NCBI GenBank assembly: GCA_036937835.1
Contig: CM072877.1
Location: 17,228,001-17,292,000, forward strand
Reading direction: 5' to 3'
From: Pampus argenteus
Taxonomy: Eukaryota > Chordata > Actinopteri > Scombriformes > Stromateidae
Length of the DNA: 64,000 nucleotides
This document shows positions 1-12,630 of the stretch, one piece after another. Position numbers and translations under genes: made by a program. The notes under the pieces were generated by a model. That model did no database searches and was not told where the DNA came from. It saw only the letters and a list, made by a program, of their open reading frames with translations. How positions within the stretch are numbered: the first letter of the stretch is position 1; each line of letters starts with the position of its first letter.

Positions 1-3000
1 GATATGAAGAAGAAAGCCCTATCCAGTTGTGTGTTTAGCTTCCTGCTCGTTTTTTCCCCCCTTTCCATCATGCCAGATATCACTGGCCATTGTAATTCAG
101 GGTCATTTATGTATTGTTTGTCTCATTCAGCGCATAAGAAAGTAGTGCTTCACTGGTAGTGTGTGTGTGTGTGGGCGCGTGTGTGTGTGTACTGGCATTG
201 ACATTGTTGTGCTCGTACACGGCCTCATAACATCCTGCCACACCTGTGAAATCTTTATGTAAATAAATACATGCAGCTTCCCCCGAACGCTCAAATATCA
301 TTTATGACATCACTGCTGTCGACAACACAACCACCCCCCACCCCCCCCACCTCCATCTTCCTGTCGATCCGGCCCCTCATTATGCCCCCTGTCTGTCTGT
401 ATTTGGGTAACTAAAGTTCTCAGCACTGTGGGCACCAATGACTCATACGTTTTTATAGAAACACTGCTCCTGTAACACAGCAGGAGCGCTTTCTTTTTGC
501 CATCACTCACTCTCACTTCAGCTCTAAATGTTAGCAGATGGATAAACTGGCTGAACTGAATTATTACTTTATGTTTCATGTTTCTTTCCTCGTCAGGCAG
601 TCTGTTTGGCATATGCTTTAATTAAACGTGTCTGCATTGCATAGAATCCTATTCTGTATACTGATCAATGTTATAGACCACCCTGCTCTCGTATCTCAGT
701 CATGTGTTTGTTTTAATCCTGCCTTTTGCCGAGAGGATGTGGAGAGAACACGTATAGATAACGTATAGAAAATGGATGGACTAGCGGTCTTGTCATTTTG
801 TTTAATAGTTTGGATTTAAGAGTTGTATTTCTATTCCAAAAACTCAATTTAACTTGCAACCGCATACAGTGAAGTAGTGAAGCAGAGTTATCACCGTGTT
901 GTTAGGAGCTTTACCTTGAAACTCTAAATGCCTCTAACATGATTGAAGAGCCCTTCATACACCCCCCATCTCCCTGTCATTTTTCCATCAAGTGGCACCA
1001 ATGGGTACCATGGTAATTGTTGCAGGTGAGGGTGTTGGAGTGTGTATGTGTGTGCATGTGTGTGTGTGAGAGAGAGAGAGAAAGATGAAAAAGGAGCTGA
1101 ATAGTGAGCAAGAGTGAGACATCCATCCATAAATCCAATAAGGTGATGACATTTAGAGTTATTAAAACCTGTAAACATTCCCCAGGTGGTCCGACTGTAA
1201 TATCTAACCTTTTCTATCGCTCCTTCCATTCTTCGCTTTTTTTTTCTTCTCCCTCCATCATCTCACTCACTTACTTACATTTTCTATCAGCCCTTCATAT
1301 TGTAAGCCGCTGCCTCTCTTTCCATTTGACATTCTCCTCTTGTTTTCTGTCTCTGGCCCATTTTTTGCTTTGCTCTCATCTTCTGTCCCCTCCTCGAATT
1401 TTCTCCTTTTCTCTTTCTTTCAGTGTCTTAGTTACATTTGAAGCTGTGCGGAGCTGCACTTCACCGGTGGATTTCTGCTACATTTAACCCAATCCAGCGC
1501 TCACACCTTTGTCCCTAGATGCTCTTCCTCACCTCTCTCTGCCTTCTTCTACTGCACAATAATGTCCTCCTCGCTCCTGCAGTTGTTCATATTTGCCATC
1601 ATTTGCACTTCCTCTAAACCTTCATACCCCAAAATATAAGCAAACTGAAGACATCAAACTATTGCTGCTTTCTCTCATACATCAGTAAACGACTCATTTG
1701 CGATATCAGGGTATTCATTCACTCGTTCATTTCTAGACTGCATAATCTTCTCAAGTGTCCATTCACTTTTTATGGCCGTAGACACTGTTGAGAGAAATAA
1801 TCATTTTAGTAGTGGCAACAATCAAATGCCCAGTTACAGATTTTGTTGCCAATCTGAAGAAAAACAACAGCAGTGCTTTCATTATGTTCATTGCAGCAGT
1901 ATAATTAGGCAGAGGGAGAATGCATATTTCTCCCTCTCTCTTTGGCATCCTTCCCCTTTCTCGCCATCTCATTTGCAATGCATCAGGGTGATTTGGTGTG
2001 TATGAAACAGAGCTCTTAGGGTAATAATTTGTTGTACAGAGCAGGTTTCTTCTACCACTGCATGTTATTAAGCTGTATCCCACACAGACTAGAATGAATC
2101 GACTAAAACCCATCAATAGCATCTCGAAAACTTAATGCCTCTAATTTGGTGATGCTCACCAAAGCAAAGCTCCGTTGCATTATCTATTTCTACTTGAGAT
2201 TATAATGAGGATTTTATTAATTCAACAGTAATGTGGAGTTGTTTAGGTGCTTAAGCAGAGGTGGGTGTTGTGTTGGAAAGGTTGATTTGTCGTGCTTTCA
2301 TAAACGGAGTGCTCTTCTGTGGCTTCAAGGACAGAGATGGCTATTCAGTTTTGAAGTTCTAGCACTTCAGCACGTGTGTGTGTGTGTGTGTGTTTCTGGT
2401 TTGGTGTTCTGCAAGAGCCAAACTAATATCCAAGGTTAGACCTTTTGGTGCATAAAGTTCCTAAAGAAACTAAAGTAAATTAAGTAAGATAAAGTCAGTC
2501 TTCTGATTGAGACTGTACTTTGGTTGTTCGTGCACGTGTTGGTTGTTCAAACACTCTCACAGACAAACAGCATCTGCACCAGCTTAATGAAAGTAGCGGT
2601 CAAGAATTTGTGGAAACAGGGAAAATATAATCTGTTTCAAGCATCTGATTTATGTTTTTTTAATTCAGATTTTAGAAGATGCGCTAAATGATTTGGCTCT
2701 ATCTTGAAATTTGAGTGACATCTACCACAGCTGAGAAAGGCCATTAGCTCATACGCTAGCAGTTTATTTAAGGCGATTATATACTGTGTTAAAGTACTGT
2801 TTATGCACCGAACATATTAAAGGTATTGTTTATTGGTGTTTGTAAACACACACAGCATTAAAAATTAGCCCCTCCAGCTCGGAGGAGGGTGTGGTGCAGA
2901 TGAGAACAGTGCCGCGAATCTGATTAATAAAACGTTATTTCCTGATTGTTTCACGGCAGTTACATTTTACAGCACAAATAAACACACACACACACACATA

Positions 3001-4418
3001 TATTAGCACAACCCTGCGGGAATGTACAGCATAGAATACCGTTTAAGTGATGCACAAATTGTACTTCCCTCAAAAAAAAAAAAAAAAAAAATCTACTGAT
3101 CCTTTCAGATTCAGCTAACAGCTCTGAGCACAGTCTTTCCAACAAATCGAAGAAAGCTTTGCAATCGAAGGTTCAATTATGATATGCAAATGTGCAATTA
3201 GATTTTCATGTAGCCTCGGTTCCACTTCTCAGCTCAACACAATGAGAAAAACTTTTGTTTGTGATTTACTTCCATATAGTGGAAACTTACATCCTGCATC
3301 CTTATAGTAAACAGACAGAATGTGTGAGATGTACATTTTAACAGTCTCGTGTTAGACGTTGCTTTCAATGTAATCTAGGAACCTTTACTGTATATGGCTA
3401 CTCTCATCACTTTGCTGTCTGCATGCATTTGCAGCAGAATTATACCTGGAGCTACACTAGTGATGTTGACACCTGCCCAGCTGCGAGCCGGGGCGAGTAT
3501 GACCAAGGGTCTCCTCGCTTTTATTCTCTCCCTGGGTAATGAGCTGTAATGGATAGGGCCTTGGGCGTGATAGGAATACCGAGGGCCCCATCAAAGCAGC
3601 GCCCTGCTCATCCCTTTTTAAAGGACTGCTCAGTGCACATGCAAACACTTATTTACTCATTCATGCCTCTGTTTAATCTACTCCAGTCACAGGCTTTTTT
3701 ATTTATTATGCACGATTATTATAAATATTAGAAACAATGTAGCAGAAACAATGTAGCTTTCTTCAAGCATCATTATCTCTGTTTGAATAGAAAGAATAAG
3801 TATAAGGTAAAGTGTATGGTAGGAAAGGGTAAGCTAAACCAGTGTTTTCAGCAGGTTGATGATTATTTGGGTGCTTTATGTGCTGCTGGGAAGCATTGAC
3901 ATACAAATCGCATGAGAATTGGCCGTGAGATGCCGTTGTTTCAAGAGCTAACATCCAATTAGGGAAGTCATTTTTCTGGTCTGTAACAGTGTGATGGCAC
4001 ATCAGACTTTTCAATTAGTCTGCAGTTTCACCTGCATTTCCAGCTGAGCTTCGGAAGATACAAAATAACGTGTGCACAAATCCAAATAGATTATATTATA
4101 TTATAGCTCACAAAAAACACAACACTCATGCACACACGCACATACACACATGAAAGAGTTCAGTGGCTCTGACAGTCCAGATGGTACTCGGTGACTCTTA
4201 CAGACACACTAAATTACCATAGTGATCGCTCTAGATGCCTTTTCACCACTTTCACTCACAACAGGCCTCTCCACCACTTTACTGCTCACTGTCCCTCATT
4301 CATTTCTGTGGTGTGTGTGTGTGTGTGTGTCTGTGTGTGTCTTGCTCACTGGAGTCTGTCTATCATTTTATACCCCCATACATAATAAATGCCCATATAT
4401 TGCAGAATGCAGGTTTTG

Positions 4419-4419
<1 letters not shown>

Positions 4420-4460
<41 letters not shown>
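4420..4460. repeat. (AT)n microsatellite
   Basis: About 20 uninterrupted AT dinucleotides. The neighbouring TG tract at about 4310-4340 makes this a compound microsatellite locus. Open frames of 60-120 codons through it are low-complexity artefacts. Confidence 0.95.
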
Positions 4461-4464
<4 letters not shown>

Positions 4465-4929
4465 GTGTGTCACTGATTTACAGGGAGTACAAATGGTGAT
4501 AAAATCAATACAATCAATACTATGTGGAAGGTTTTTTACCACTTACCATCTGCTTATCCCATATGTTCAGAAGTCGACCTCTTTTCAAATGTCAGCAGAC
4601 TGACATGTGTCACCCTCGCTTCTGTTTTATGCAGATGCGAGCCAGGGCTGACCCGGATTACTTAATAGCACATCACAGAGTTTGAGTTTGCACGGACGGA
4701 TTCAAGTCACGACTAGCTCACATCGCAGCAACTATGCGATGCTTTTTTCTCCGTTCGTATAGACAGGCCCAACCTTTCTAAACACTCGGGATGTTCTGAG
4801 TAAACATGGGCTCAAACTGGCTAAAGGAGATAAAGGGTTCACTTGACTGCATGTCAGTTTGTATTACCTCATACAAGTCAGTGCACAATCTTTCTTCACA
4901 AGACTCCAGTTACTTATCTATCTCCATAA

Positions 4930-5020
4930 TCTACAAAATACGATTGTTCATTCTTTTGGAATGGCCTCCCTGTCAGTGTTAGCAATGCTGCATCGCTGCA
5001 AACCTTCAAGGCATAACTCA
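4930..5020 (+). mobile_element. Possible relic of a LINE reverse-transcriptase 3' end
   Basis: One frame near 4948-5012 reads SFFWNGLPVSVSNAASLQTF followed by KA and a stop. This resembles the 'WNSLP...SL..FK..LKT' signature near the C-terminus of many fish non-LTR retrotransposon polymerases. The frame is short, the usual LKTHLF ending is missing, and the upstream sequence is not recognisable, so this would be a decayed fragment. The pattern is visible; the LINE assignment is inference. Confidence 0.4.
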
Positions 5021-5232
5021 TGTCTCCTCCCTGTGTTATGACTCACTGTTGTTATTCTTATTCTATATAGATTGTTTTTTTTTTAATTAACATAAATTGT
5101 TGTATTATAAAGATCAAAACATGTTGCGATAGAGCACCTAAATGTGAAGCTTGATGAGCTCCTGCTGTACTTCATTATCCACCACTCACCGCTCCTCCTC
5201 CAGACTGCGCCTCATCAAGGTCAGACTGTCAT

Positions 5233-5233
5233 G

Positions 5234-5267
<34 letters not shown>

Positions 5268-5273
5268 GTGTGT
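5233..5273. repeat. (TG)n microsatellite
   Basis: Almost pure TG tract with one C interruption. Confidence 0.95.
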
Positions 5274-6686
5274 CTGTATTAAGGCATGGCCAGTGTGACC
5301 CCAGGGATAAACTCTGCTAAAGTTCCACTTATACTAATTTTGGTATCTACTCTGTACTACTGTGTTATGTTCTATATCATTTAAACCTTTCAGTCATATA
5401 TAACATATCCTTAACTAATTTGAATATGAAGGCATTAATACTACTATCAGATCACACATCTCTATAGTAGATCTACTCACATTCAACTAACACTTAATAC
5501 ACTGTTGCTGTTATGTGTTATTCTTTTTGATAAATATCACATTTGTGTTGCCCAGTCAAAGCTATTGCTGTAATATTTACCTCATTTGGCTCAATGGAAT
5601 TAAACTCAATTAAGAGAGAGGCTGGTGGTGTATGTGGCATAACATCAGCACAGCTCCGCTGGTGCAGTCTGACCTAGTTAGAAACAAACATTTAAGCACC
5701 AAGGAGCCGAGCTGCCTGTTTACCTCTCATAGCTCATCTTTTCAGCATGTGATCGGGTTACCTCGAAAGTCAAAAAAAATGTACTGTACATTCAGTTTTT
5801 TTTTTTCTCTCATGTCACTCACATTTACAAAATAACCAAAATTGCATCCTTTATTGATGCATTCTTGATTGATTGACTGCACTGCGTTGGAGAATCGTAA
5901 ATACAGGGACAAAGACTGAAGTGAAGGAGAGATGAGATGGCACCAGACAGATCTCAGGTTCCCTTTTTAAAAGGCTGTACTATCTGAGTGGTGTGATTGT
6001 GAGCCGGGTTGCGTCTGGGTCAGATGAGGCTTTTTCTGCATTTACAGACCCTCTTAAGTAGCTTCCTGCACTCAGACTGCGCGTGTGTCCTTCCTATAGA
6101 GCATCTTTTTTCAATTGAATTACAATTAATAATAGTTACACAGCACGTTGACCATGTTGCACTTTACAGTAGTGCATATACCATATTTTAAACATATTGA
6201 CTACCTTGGGGCAGTGCAACTTTCTGGCCACCCAATGGATCTAATATTCACTCTCCTTTTAGCTCTCCACCAACTTCTTCACCTGCTTAATCCTCTCCTA
6301 TTCACCAGATAGTTTGTAACTTCTCTTTTTGGTAAAAAAAATGCATTATCTGGGGTCCATTCACAGCATTTAAAGATGAACTTTTCCAAAGGTTTTCCAA
6401 CAACATACGTAACCCGCCAGATCATCGTTGCTCTTCTATTCCAGATGGAGTCTCGATGCTGGTGGTGGCGAGGAAGGTGGTGATTGAATGTTGGCATCAG
6501 TTGCCGGAGCTGGAAGCAGCGTGCTACAGGTGCAGCTAATTGGACTGATAAAAGGGATGGTGATTAGCGATTGGCTCGTGTGTGGGAAGTGAGAGGAGTG
6601 GTAGCTTGAGGCTTAGTTAATTGGATTAAGTGAAACAGAAAGGAGTTGTTTTCTAGATTATAAACTGATAGAATGATGGAGGGAAA

Positions 6687-6690
<4 letters not shown>

Positions 6691-6724
<34 letters not shown>
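6691..6724. repeat. (TA)n microsatellite
   Basis: About 17 uninterrupted TA units. Confidence 0.95.
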
Positions 6725-6727
<3 letters not shown>

Positions 6728-7584
6728 TGGACAGGAGCAAAGAGGCCTAAATGAAGAAGTCGTTCTAATAAAACCTTCGTTAAGCTCCATAAAAAACAAA
6801 GAGCTTAAAATGAGCCGGACATAGCAGGACAGTAGCAGCCATGCTTCATTTAACAGTGAGCAGAATTATTGGAATATAATAAATAAAATATAAACATTTC
6901 CTTCACTGTAGTATGAAAACATTCATAGTTGAAATCAGCAGGAAGGGTTTTTAGTTTGGTTTAGATTTTTTCATACATTTTAATCATATCAATACAATTA
7001 TCACCTTTCAACTGAAATCCTGAGGACGTGGGAGTCCGTATTGTGTGTCAGTTTCCTGTGCATATATATTATCATAGTTATTAGCCACTGCAGAAAGAAT
7101 TGAAATGTCTAGTCAAGAGAATGTACTGCAAATAGGACTGAGTCATATGGCCATAAAATGCAATGCAATTTTTTTAATCAAGATTTTTAATTGTTTCCCT
7201 GTAAATTAATTGAATATATCAACCAGTCCAAAGTGCAAACGTGAAATGTTTTTGCTGCTATCTACACTGATTGAACATTTGTTTTGTTGGTGAATGTATT
7301 TACCACAGCTAGGTCGAGCTAGCGCTGTATTTTGAATTACAACCCCTCACAAACCTGTCTCTGGAGTGAACCGTTCAAAGAAAGACCTTAATGTAACGTG
7401 ATACACTTTACAGTTGCAGGACTGTTGCACTTGATTACATCTGACACTGCTCTCATTGTAAGTAATTAATCTATAATCCACAACAAGCCATGCTGAGATT
7501 AAATAAAAATGTATGTTTGCAGGGCATCCGGTACCAGAGTTGTTAATACATATACATAACCGCATCACTTGTTAAAACCGTACA

Positions 7585-7585
7585 A

Positions 7586-7614
<29 letters not shown>
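7585..7614. repeat. (TG)n microsatellite
   Basis: About 15 TG units. Open frames running through it on both strands are artefacts of the repeat. Confidence 0.95.
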
Positions 7615-7616
<2 letters not shown>

Positions 7617-8619
7617 GGGAGAATAAGGGGTAAGGGTGATGTCATATTTGATGACATCATTGCAGACGTGCAGGGAGTGCAGATTAGTGGCTGTTGCTCT
7701 TCTGAGCTAGCTCTCCACAGCTGCCCTGCCTTATCTCCGTGTCCTGCTCGGCCCTTTATCCCCTTGTGCCTGCTCTGCCAGTGTGTATGCTCTAGAAATA
7801 GCCTCAATCTCACCCCTATATCCTCTGCCAGTCTGCCAATCCCAGCTCAAATTGAGCATGGTAAAAACCCTCCCACCCACATTCCTGTCTCACTACTACC
7901 AACCCTTTGGCTGGCCCCACCGGCCAAGTCATTTTGCCAAAGCTGAGTTCCAGCCTCATATGTACAGCCTTTTATTTTTTCTGTCTGAGCCCCAGCATGA
8001 GTCCAAGTCTCCCAGCTGAACCGAGTCCACGTTCTGGGCTGGTTGATGTCACATGCAAAACGCTTGCCTGCTGCCACTCCACCCCCAGTCCCAACAGCAG
8101 CGGTGGCAGAAACAGCAGTAGTGGCTGACAGGGAAAGCAGCACACCTCACACCAGAGTTGACAGGACAAAGAGCACAAACACACAAGGGGGGCAGGGCCA
8201 AGCTAGGCTGCACCACACACACATACAAGTGATCCCCCGCACACCATATGCAGGCTCCTCCCTGCACAAGGAGACAGAGATGGGAGGTGCAGTCAATCAC
8301 TGACGGAGGAAGGGAGAGGTTTAGCTGGAGTTAGTAAGAGAGAGGGTGGGGGGTGGGACAGCAGAGGGAGAAAAGGGGACAAATCATACTCATTTCCAAA
8401 TCGGAGTGAAGTGTCAGGGTACCCTTGAATTTGTTCATGCAGGCTGAAGGAAAATAAACAGAAGAGAGAAGATAGTGTGTCCCATTTCAGAGACAACACA
8501 GGAAGTAGGGCAATGCTCTGTACAGGGTGAGCAAGAGAGGGTGGGAGAAAGAGAAAGGAAGAGAGGGAGCAGCAAGAGAGAGAGAGAGAGAGCACTGTAG
8601 CGCTTATTCTCCACCCCTT

Positions 8620-8889
8620 GCCTTAAAGCAGCAGAAGGAGGAAATAGAGAAGGAGTCAGAGAAAGAAGGAGGAAGAGAACCACAAGTAAAGGAGAAGAGA
8701 GGCTAGCAGCAGTCTGCATCAGCAGCAGGAGAAAGAAATGGAGCTTTGAAAGCCCCTCTGCCCTCATCCATCCCTGCCTTTCTTTTTTTTCTTTTTTCTT
8801 TTTTCCCCCTCCCCGCTTGCTCTGGCTCAGCCTTGGTTTGTCTCTCTCCGCCTGCCTTCGATTGTTCTGTGGAATCCTGACAATGCCTG
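8620..8889 (+). other. dab2ip: Candidate alternative 5' exon of dab2ip
   Basis: A purine-rich block with CAG/GCA trinucleotides is followed by a pyrimidine block and ends GACAATGCCTG, directly followed by the strong donor GTGAGT at 8890-8895. The ATG at 8883 has A at -3. Joining this end to the dab2ip exon at 24264 leaves the ATG out of frame: it would encode only M-P-D-L-I and then stop. The exon would therefore be untranslated for the main protein, as suits a transcript whose protein begins at MPRLKESR. A second very short uORF (MEL, stop) starts near 8738. No TATA box is obvious and the 5' boundary is a guess. The splice signal is seen; the exon assignment is inference. Confidence 0.3.
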
Positions 8890-9166
8890 GTGAGTGTTAT
8901 CCTGCTTTTCAACATGTCACTCTATGTCCTCTCTGTGTTAGTTTGCTTGGGTTTATGCAGTAGGAGATTTGTGTGTGTGTGTGAGTGTGTGTGTGTGTAA
9001 AAATGCGTGGCCACAAATAGAAATGTGGACTCTGCGTGTAGAGGATGCTTTATTGAGACTGTTTACACTCCTCTGCCACTGTGTGCTGCTTATACTCCAG
9101 CTGTGCTGTCCTCTTCTCTCTTTGCTTTTCTCTAACAGTGACAATGCAAGGGAGGCTGCTCTCCTG

Positions 9167-9199
<33 letters not shown>

Positions 9200-12100
9200 A
9201 TTACTACATCCTGCGTAAATTCAGTCACTGTCATATCATTTCTTTAACTCCCCAAATGGATTTCATTCACGTTATGATTTCTGTTGAACACAGAGGAGAG
9301 ATGGGGTTTTAATTGTGAGTGCTGACCATATCCTAAATGTTGCAACATCACACACACACACACACAAAGCTGGCCTGTGTGATGGAGGGCAGCCAGTTAA
9401 CACAAATCAGATGACTGGGCCATGCTGTGAGGTCAGCCGCTGATTTGAGCTGGCATCCACAGCCCCAGTCATACGTTGGAGGCAATTAGCAGTTTGAAGA
9501 GACGATTGTGGCCCAAAGATAAAGAGTTCGGGAGCCTCAGAGAGCAACAGCTCATTCTGTTGTAGAAATATTGTCTTGACTGCATGAGGGAGAAATATGA
9601 TTAGAATGGCCACTCATGGTGATTAGTCATCGTTTCATCGAGGCTTCAGTATGTATTATCGTTTTTTAAGAAATTGTATGAAGTCTATCAGTGCAAATTA
9701 AGATATCTTATTTACATTTAGTTTAAAAGCATTTCCAGATCATGATTCACGGTCCGGTTCATGCACCATACACACACACACACACACACCATATACAGTT
9801 GCAGCATTAATCAGATAAACCATACTGTACACGCATGACATTATACAGCAGGCACACATCAATGATTAATTATTTATTTTTTATACATTACTTATTAAGG
9901 AGATAAACACCGAGGCTGTCAGTAGTGACTTTTCCCTGCCTTAATATGCAGGAAGAGTTAAATAGTTTCCGTTGCAGAACAGCATCCAACCAAACAATTA
10001 TTTTCCTCAGACGTGGCTTCACGGGAGAGAGCCATCTTTGGTTTAGTAAACACATAAATGACAGTTTGATGGTTTTTTCCTTCTTGTTTACTGCACTATA
10101 CAGATATGTTTCAGTGTGGGAGCTCAGCTGGTGGTCCTCTCGAGATTGGAGCCTGCTGTCGAGCTTGACTTCTGCATATTATGCTACTAACATTTGTGTC
10201 AATCTGTGTTTGTATGCAGTAGCAGTGTGTGTTTTTTTTTTTTTTTTTCCTGGCCTGGGGTGCTGCATCAGCTTACATGCATGAGCAAATGTTTTTGCGT
10301 GCATTAATATATGTGCACATACTGTATGCAGAAGCATGTGTGGAGCGTGTGGATCCTATGTTGGGACAGAGCTTGATAACCAATAACCTAAATAACCGAT
10401 GGCAGAGCGAGAAGTGGAGCTATACTATAAGTCATTTTCACAGACTTACAGTAGATACGCAGTTGGAGCAAGAGAGAAATATGGATATAACAAACATGAG
10501 GTGGACAAACAGAGGAAGGAAATACGGTGACTGACATTACAAAGCATGACAGTGCCGACAGTCAGCTGATTTTTATGCTTGAATATGTTGTGTGCTACTT
10601 CATTCTGGGTGACTAAACATGTTATGCAATATTCATTCACCTTCCTGGGCTCTCAGATTCGGCTCTCAGACAGATTTACGTAAAGTATGAAACACAATGG
10701 TATTATATAGTAATCTAATCCTTAATATGTATGTATGTATGAACGAAAGGGCATTTATATAATATCTTTCTCTGCTGCTCCTTCCTGATTTCTTTTTGTG
10801 AATCTCTTGTTTTTCTGTGAGTCTGTGTAATTACGCTGTCATAGATCATCTCTGTGATGTCTATTGATTTACTGAGAGCTGATGAAGTAGAGCAGAGCAT
10901 TTGATCAGACACATGTAGAGGGAGGGTGGGGCTAGCACCCAGGGGCTACTCGACTGGGGGTCAAGAGGTTTAAGCCAATGGCGGTTTAGAAACGGGGGTG
11001 GGGGGGATGGGGGGTTAACACTCCATCAGCAACATTTAATCATGACCACACAATCATGAAGTATTGCTTAGGACTAGTATTTGGTCTAGAAACAGTTACC
11101 TAATTCAAGCTATTGTTACTGTGCAATATTCATGTTCAGTCTTTATATTAACAGCAGTAAAAATATTAAGTTTTAATAGATTGGTTGGTGTGTTTTTGTA
11201 TCAGAGATGCAAACACATTTAGGCTGGTTTTAGTACAAATACTCAATATCAAAAGGATTTTAAAGTGGCAAATTCAAATGTAGCCCAATCACGAACGACA
11301 CAGAGAATCACATGTATTAAATAAAAATGTCACTCCGATGGCTTTTATTCAATGAGTTCAATGTTTTAAAGTTTGTGGTGTGCATCAGGAAACCACGGGT
11401 TTGAAATATCGACTCGCCCGCCGCGGACTTTGTGAATGACAAATGGTCGAAGTCGGTTTATGTCGAAGACATTCGCTAACTTTATTCTGGATCTCCTCAA
11501 TCCTGTCTGCCTGGGAGAAGACGAAAGAGGAGCATATGCTCGTGATGGGGCAGCGATCTGCGTTGTCAATAATTGAATCACTCACTCGCTCTCTGCTGCC
11601 CTGAAGGCTGTAGAGCAGGATCAACAAGAGAGGAGAGCTCTCAAGCAGCAGTCCTACATGTCTCCTGTCCTTCTTCTCTCATCCTGATGTGTTTGTCTTT
11701 ATATATTTTTTTTTTCCTTCACACAAACAGAGCTGATGCCACTGGCCAGTCTCTGTGTTTTATGTGTCTGTCTCTCTGCAGTAAGCTGATTTACAAAAAT
11801 AAAATGGAGGACAGACTATAGAGGGATGAATGAAGGGGTTGATGGAGGATCTCTGAAGCTTTCTGTATTCTGACAACAGATGCTGTTGGGGTTTTTTTTG
11901 ATTATGTTGATCTTTTTAATATCTACAATACTAACACTTATCAACTATTAACTGACTGTGCAGTAGCACCAAATGTCATTGATTGGGCTATTCCATGACG
12001 GATACCAACATTACGATCATTAGTGATTCTGGTGCTCACAGAAGACAGTGAAGGTCGGGGATTGATCGGTGTCTGTGTCCGCTAGAGTCCTATTTCACTC

Positions 12101-12502
12101 AGTGGTGTTGGTGACTTTGGAGGAGGGGTGGAAGAAATGGATAAAATCCTCACATGTGGATGTCTTGGTTTATATAATACAATACGTTAAAGAATACGGC
12201 TTGCAATGTTTAATGTTCCTATCATCAACAGTTCCTTTGTGCATGAATTGTTTCAGCTTGAACGTAACCTTTCACCTCTCAATTCACATGCGGTCGAGTG
12301 GCAGGAAGTCACTGAGTAAACACTGCTGTAGTTTAACAGGTAGCGGATCACAAAAATAGCTAATTTTCAATACTAACTTATAACAATACATTGTTGAAGG
12401 CATTAGCTTCTAATGGCTACAAACTAGGTCAGAGGATATGGAGAAACAATGGATGGTTTTGGTCTTTTCATAGGTTTTGTTCATAATATGAAAAAATAAA
12501 TA

Positions 12503-12504
<2 letters not shown>

Positions 12505-12543
<39 letters not shown>

Positions 12544-12630
12544 TGTATGTATGTATATATATATATATGTATGTATGTATATATATATGTATGTATGTAT
12601 ATATATATGTATATTTGTATGTATATATAA
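12505..12630. repeat. Compound (AT)n / (TATG)n tandem repeat
   Basis: A pure AT tract passes into alternating blocks of GTATGTATGT and ATATATAT, forming an irregular higher-order repeat of about 20-28 bp with three to four copies. Tyr/Ile-rich open frames on both strands are artefacts of the repeat. Confidence 0.9.

Larger units (their letters stand above)
1..8400. other. Upstream non-coding region, no gene seen
   Basis: I found no stretch that reads as a conserved exon on either strand. The region is AT-rich and holds simple repeats (TG at about 159-190, 2373-2394 and 4310-4340; an A-run at 3072-3091; AT at 4420-4460; TG at 5233-5273; AT at 6691-6724; TG at 7585-7614) and a possible LINE relic near 4.9 kb. 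It may be an early intron of dab2ip or sequence upstream of the gene; the window alone cannot decide. A short exon of the long DAB2IP N-terminus (Arg/Lys-rich, before the MPRLKESR start) could have been missed. Confidence 0.5.
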
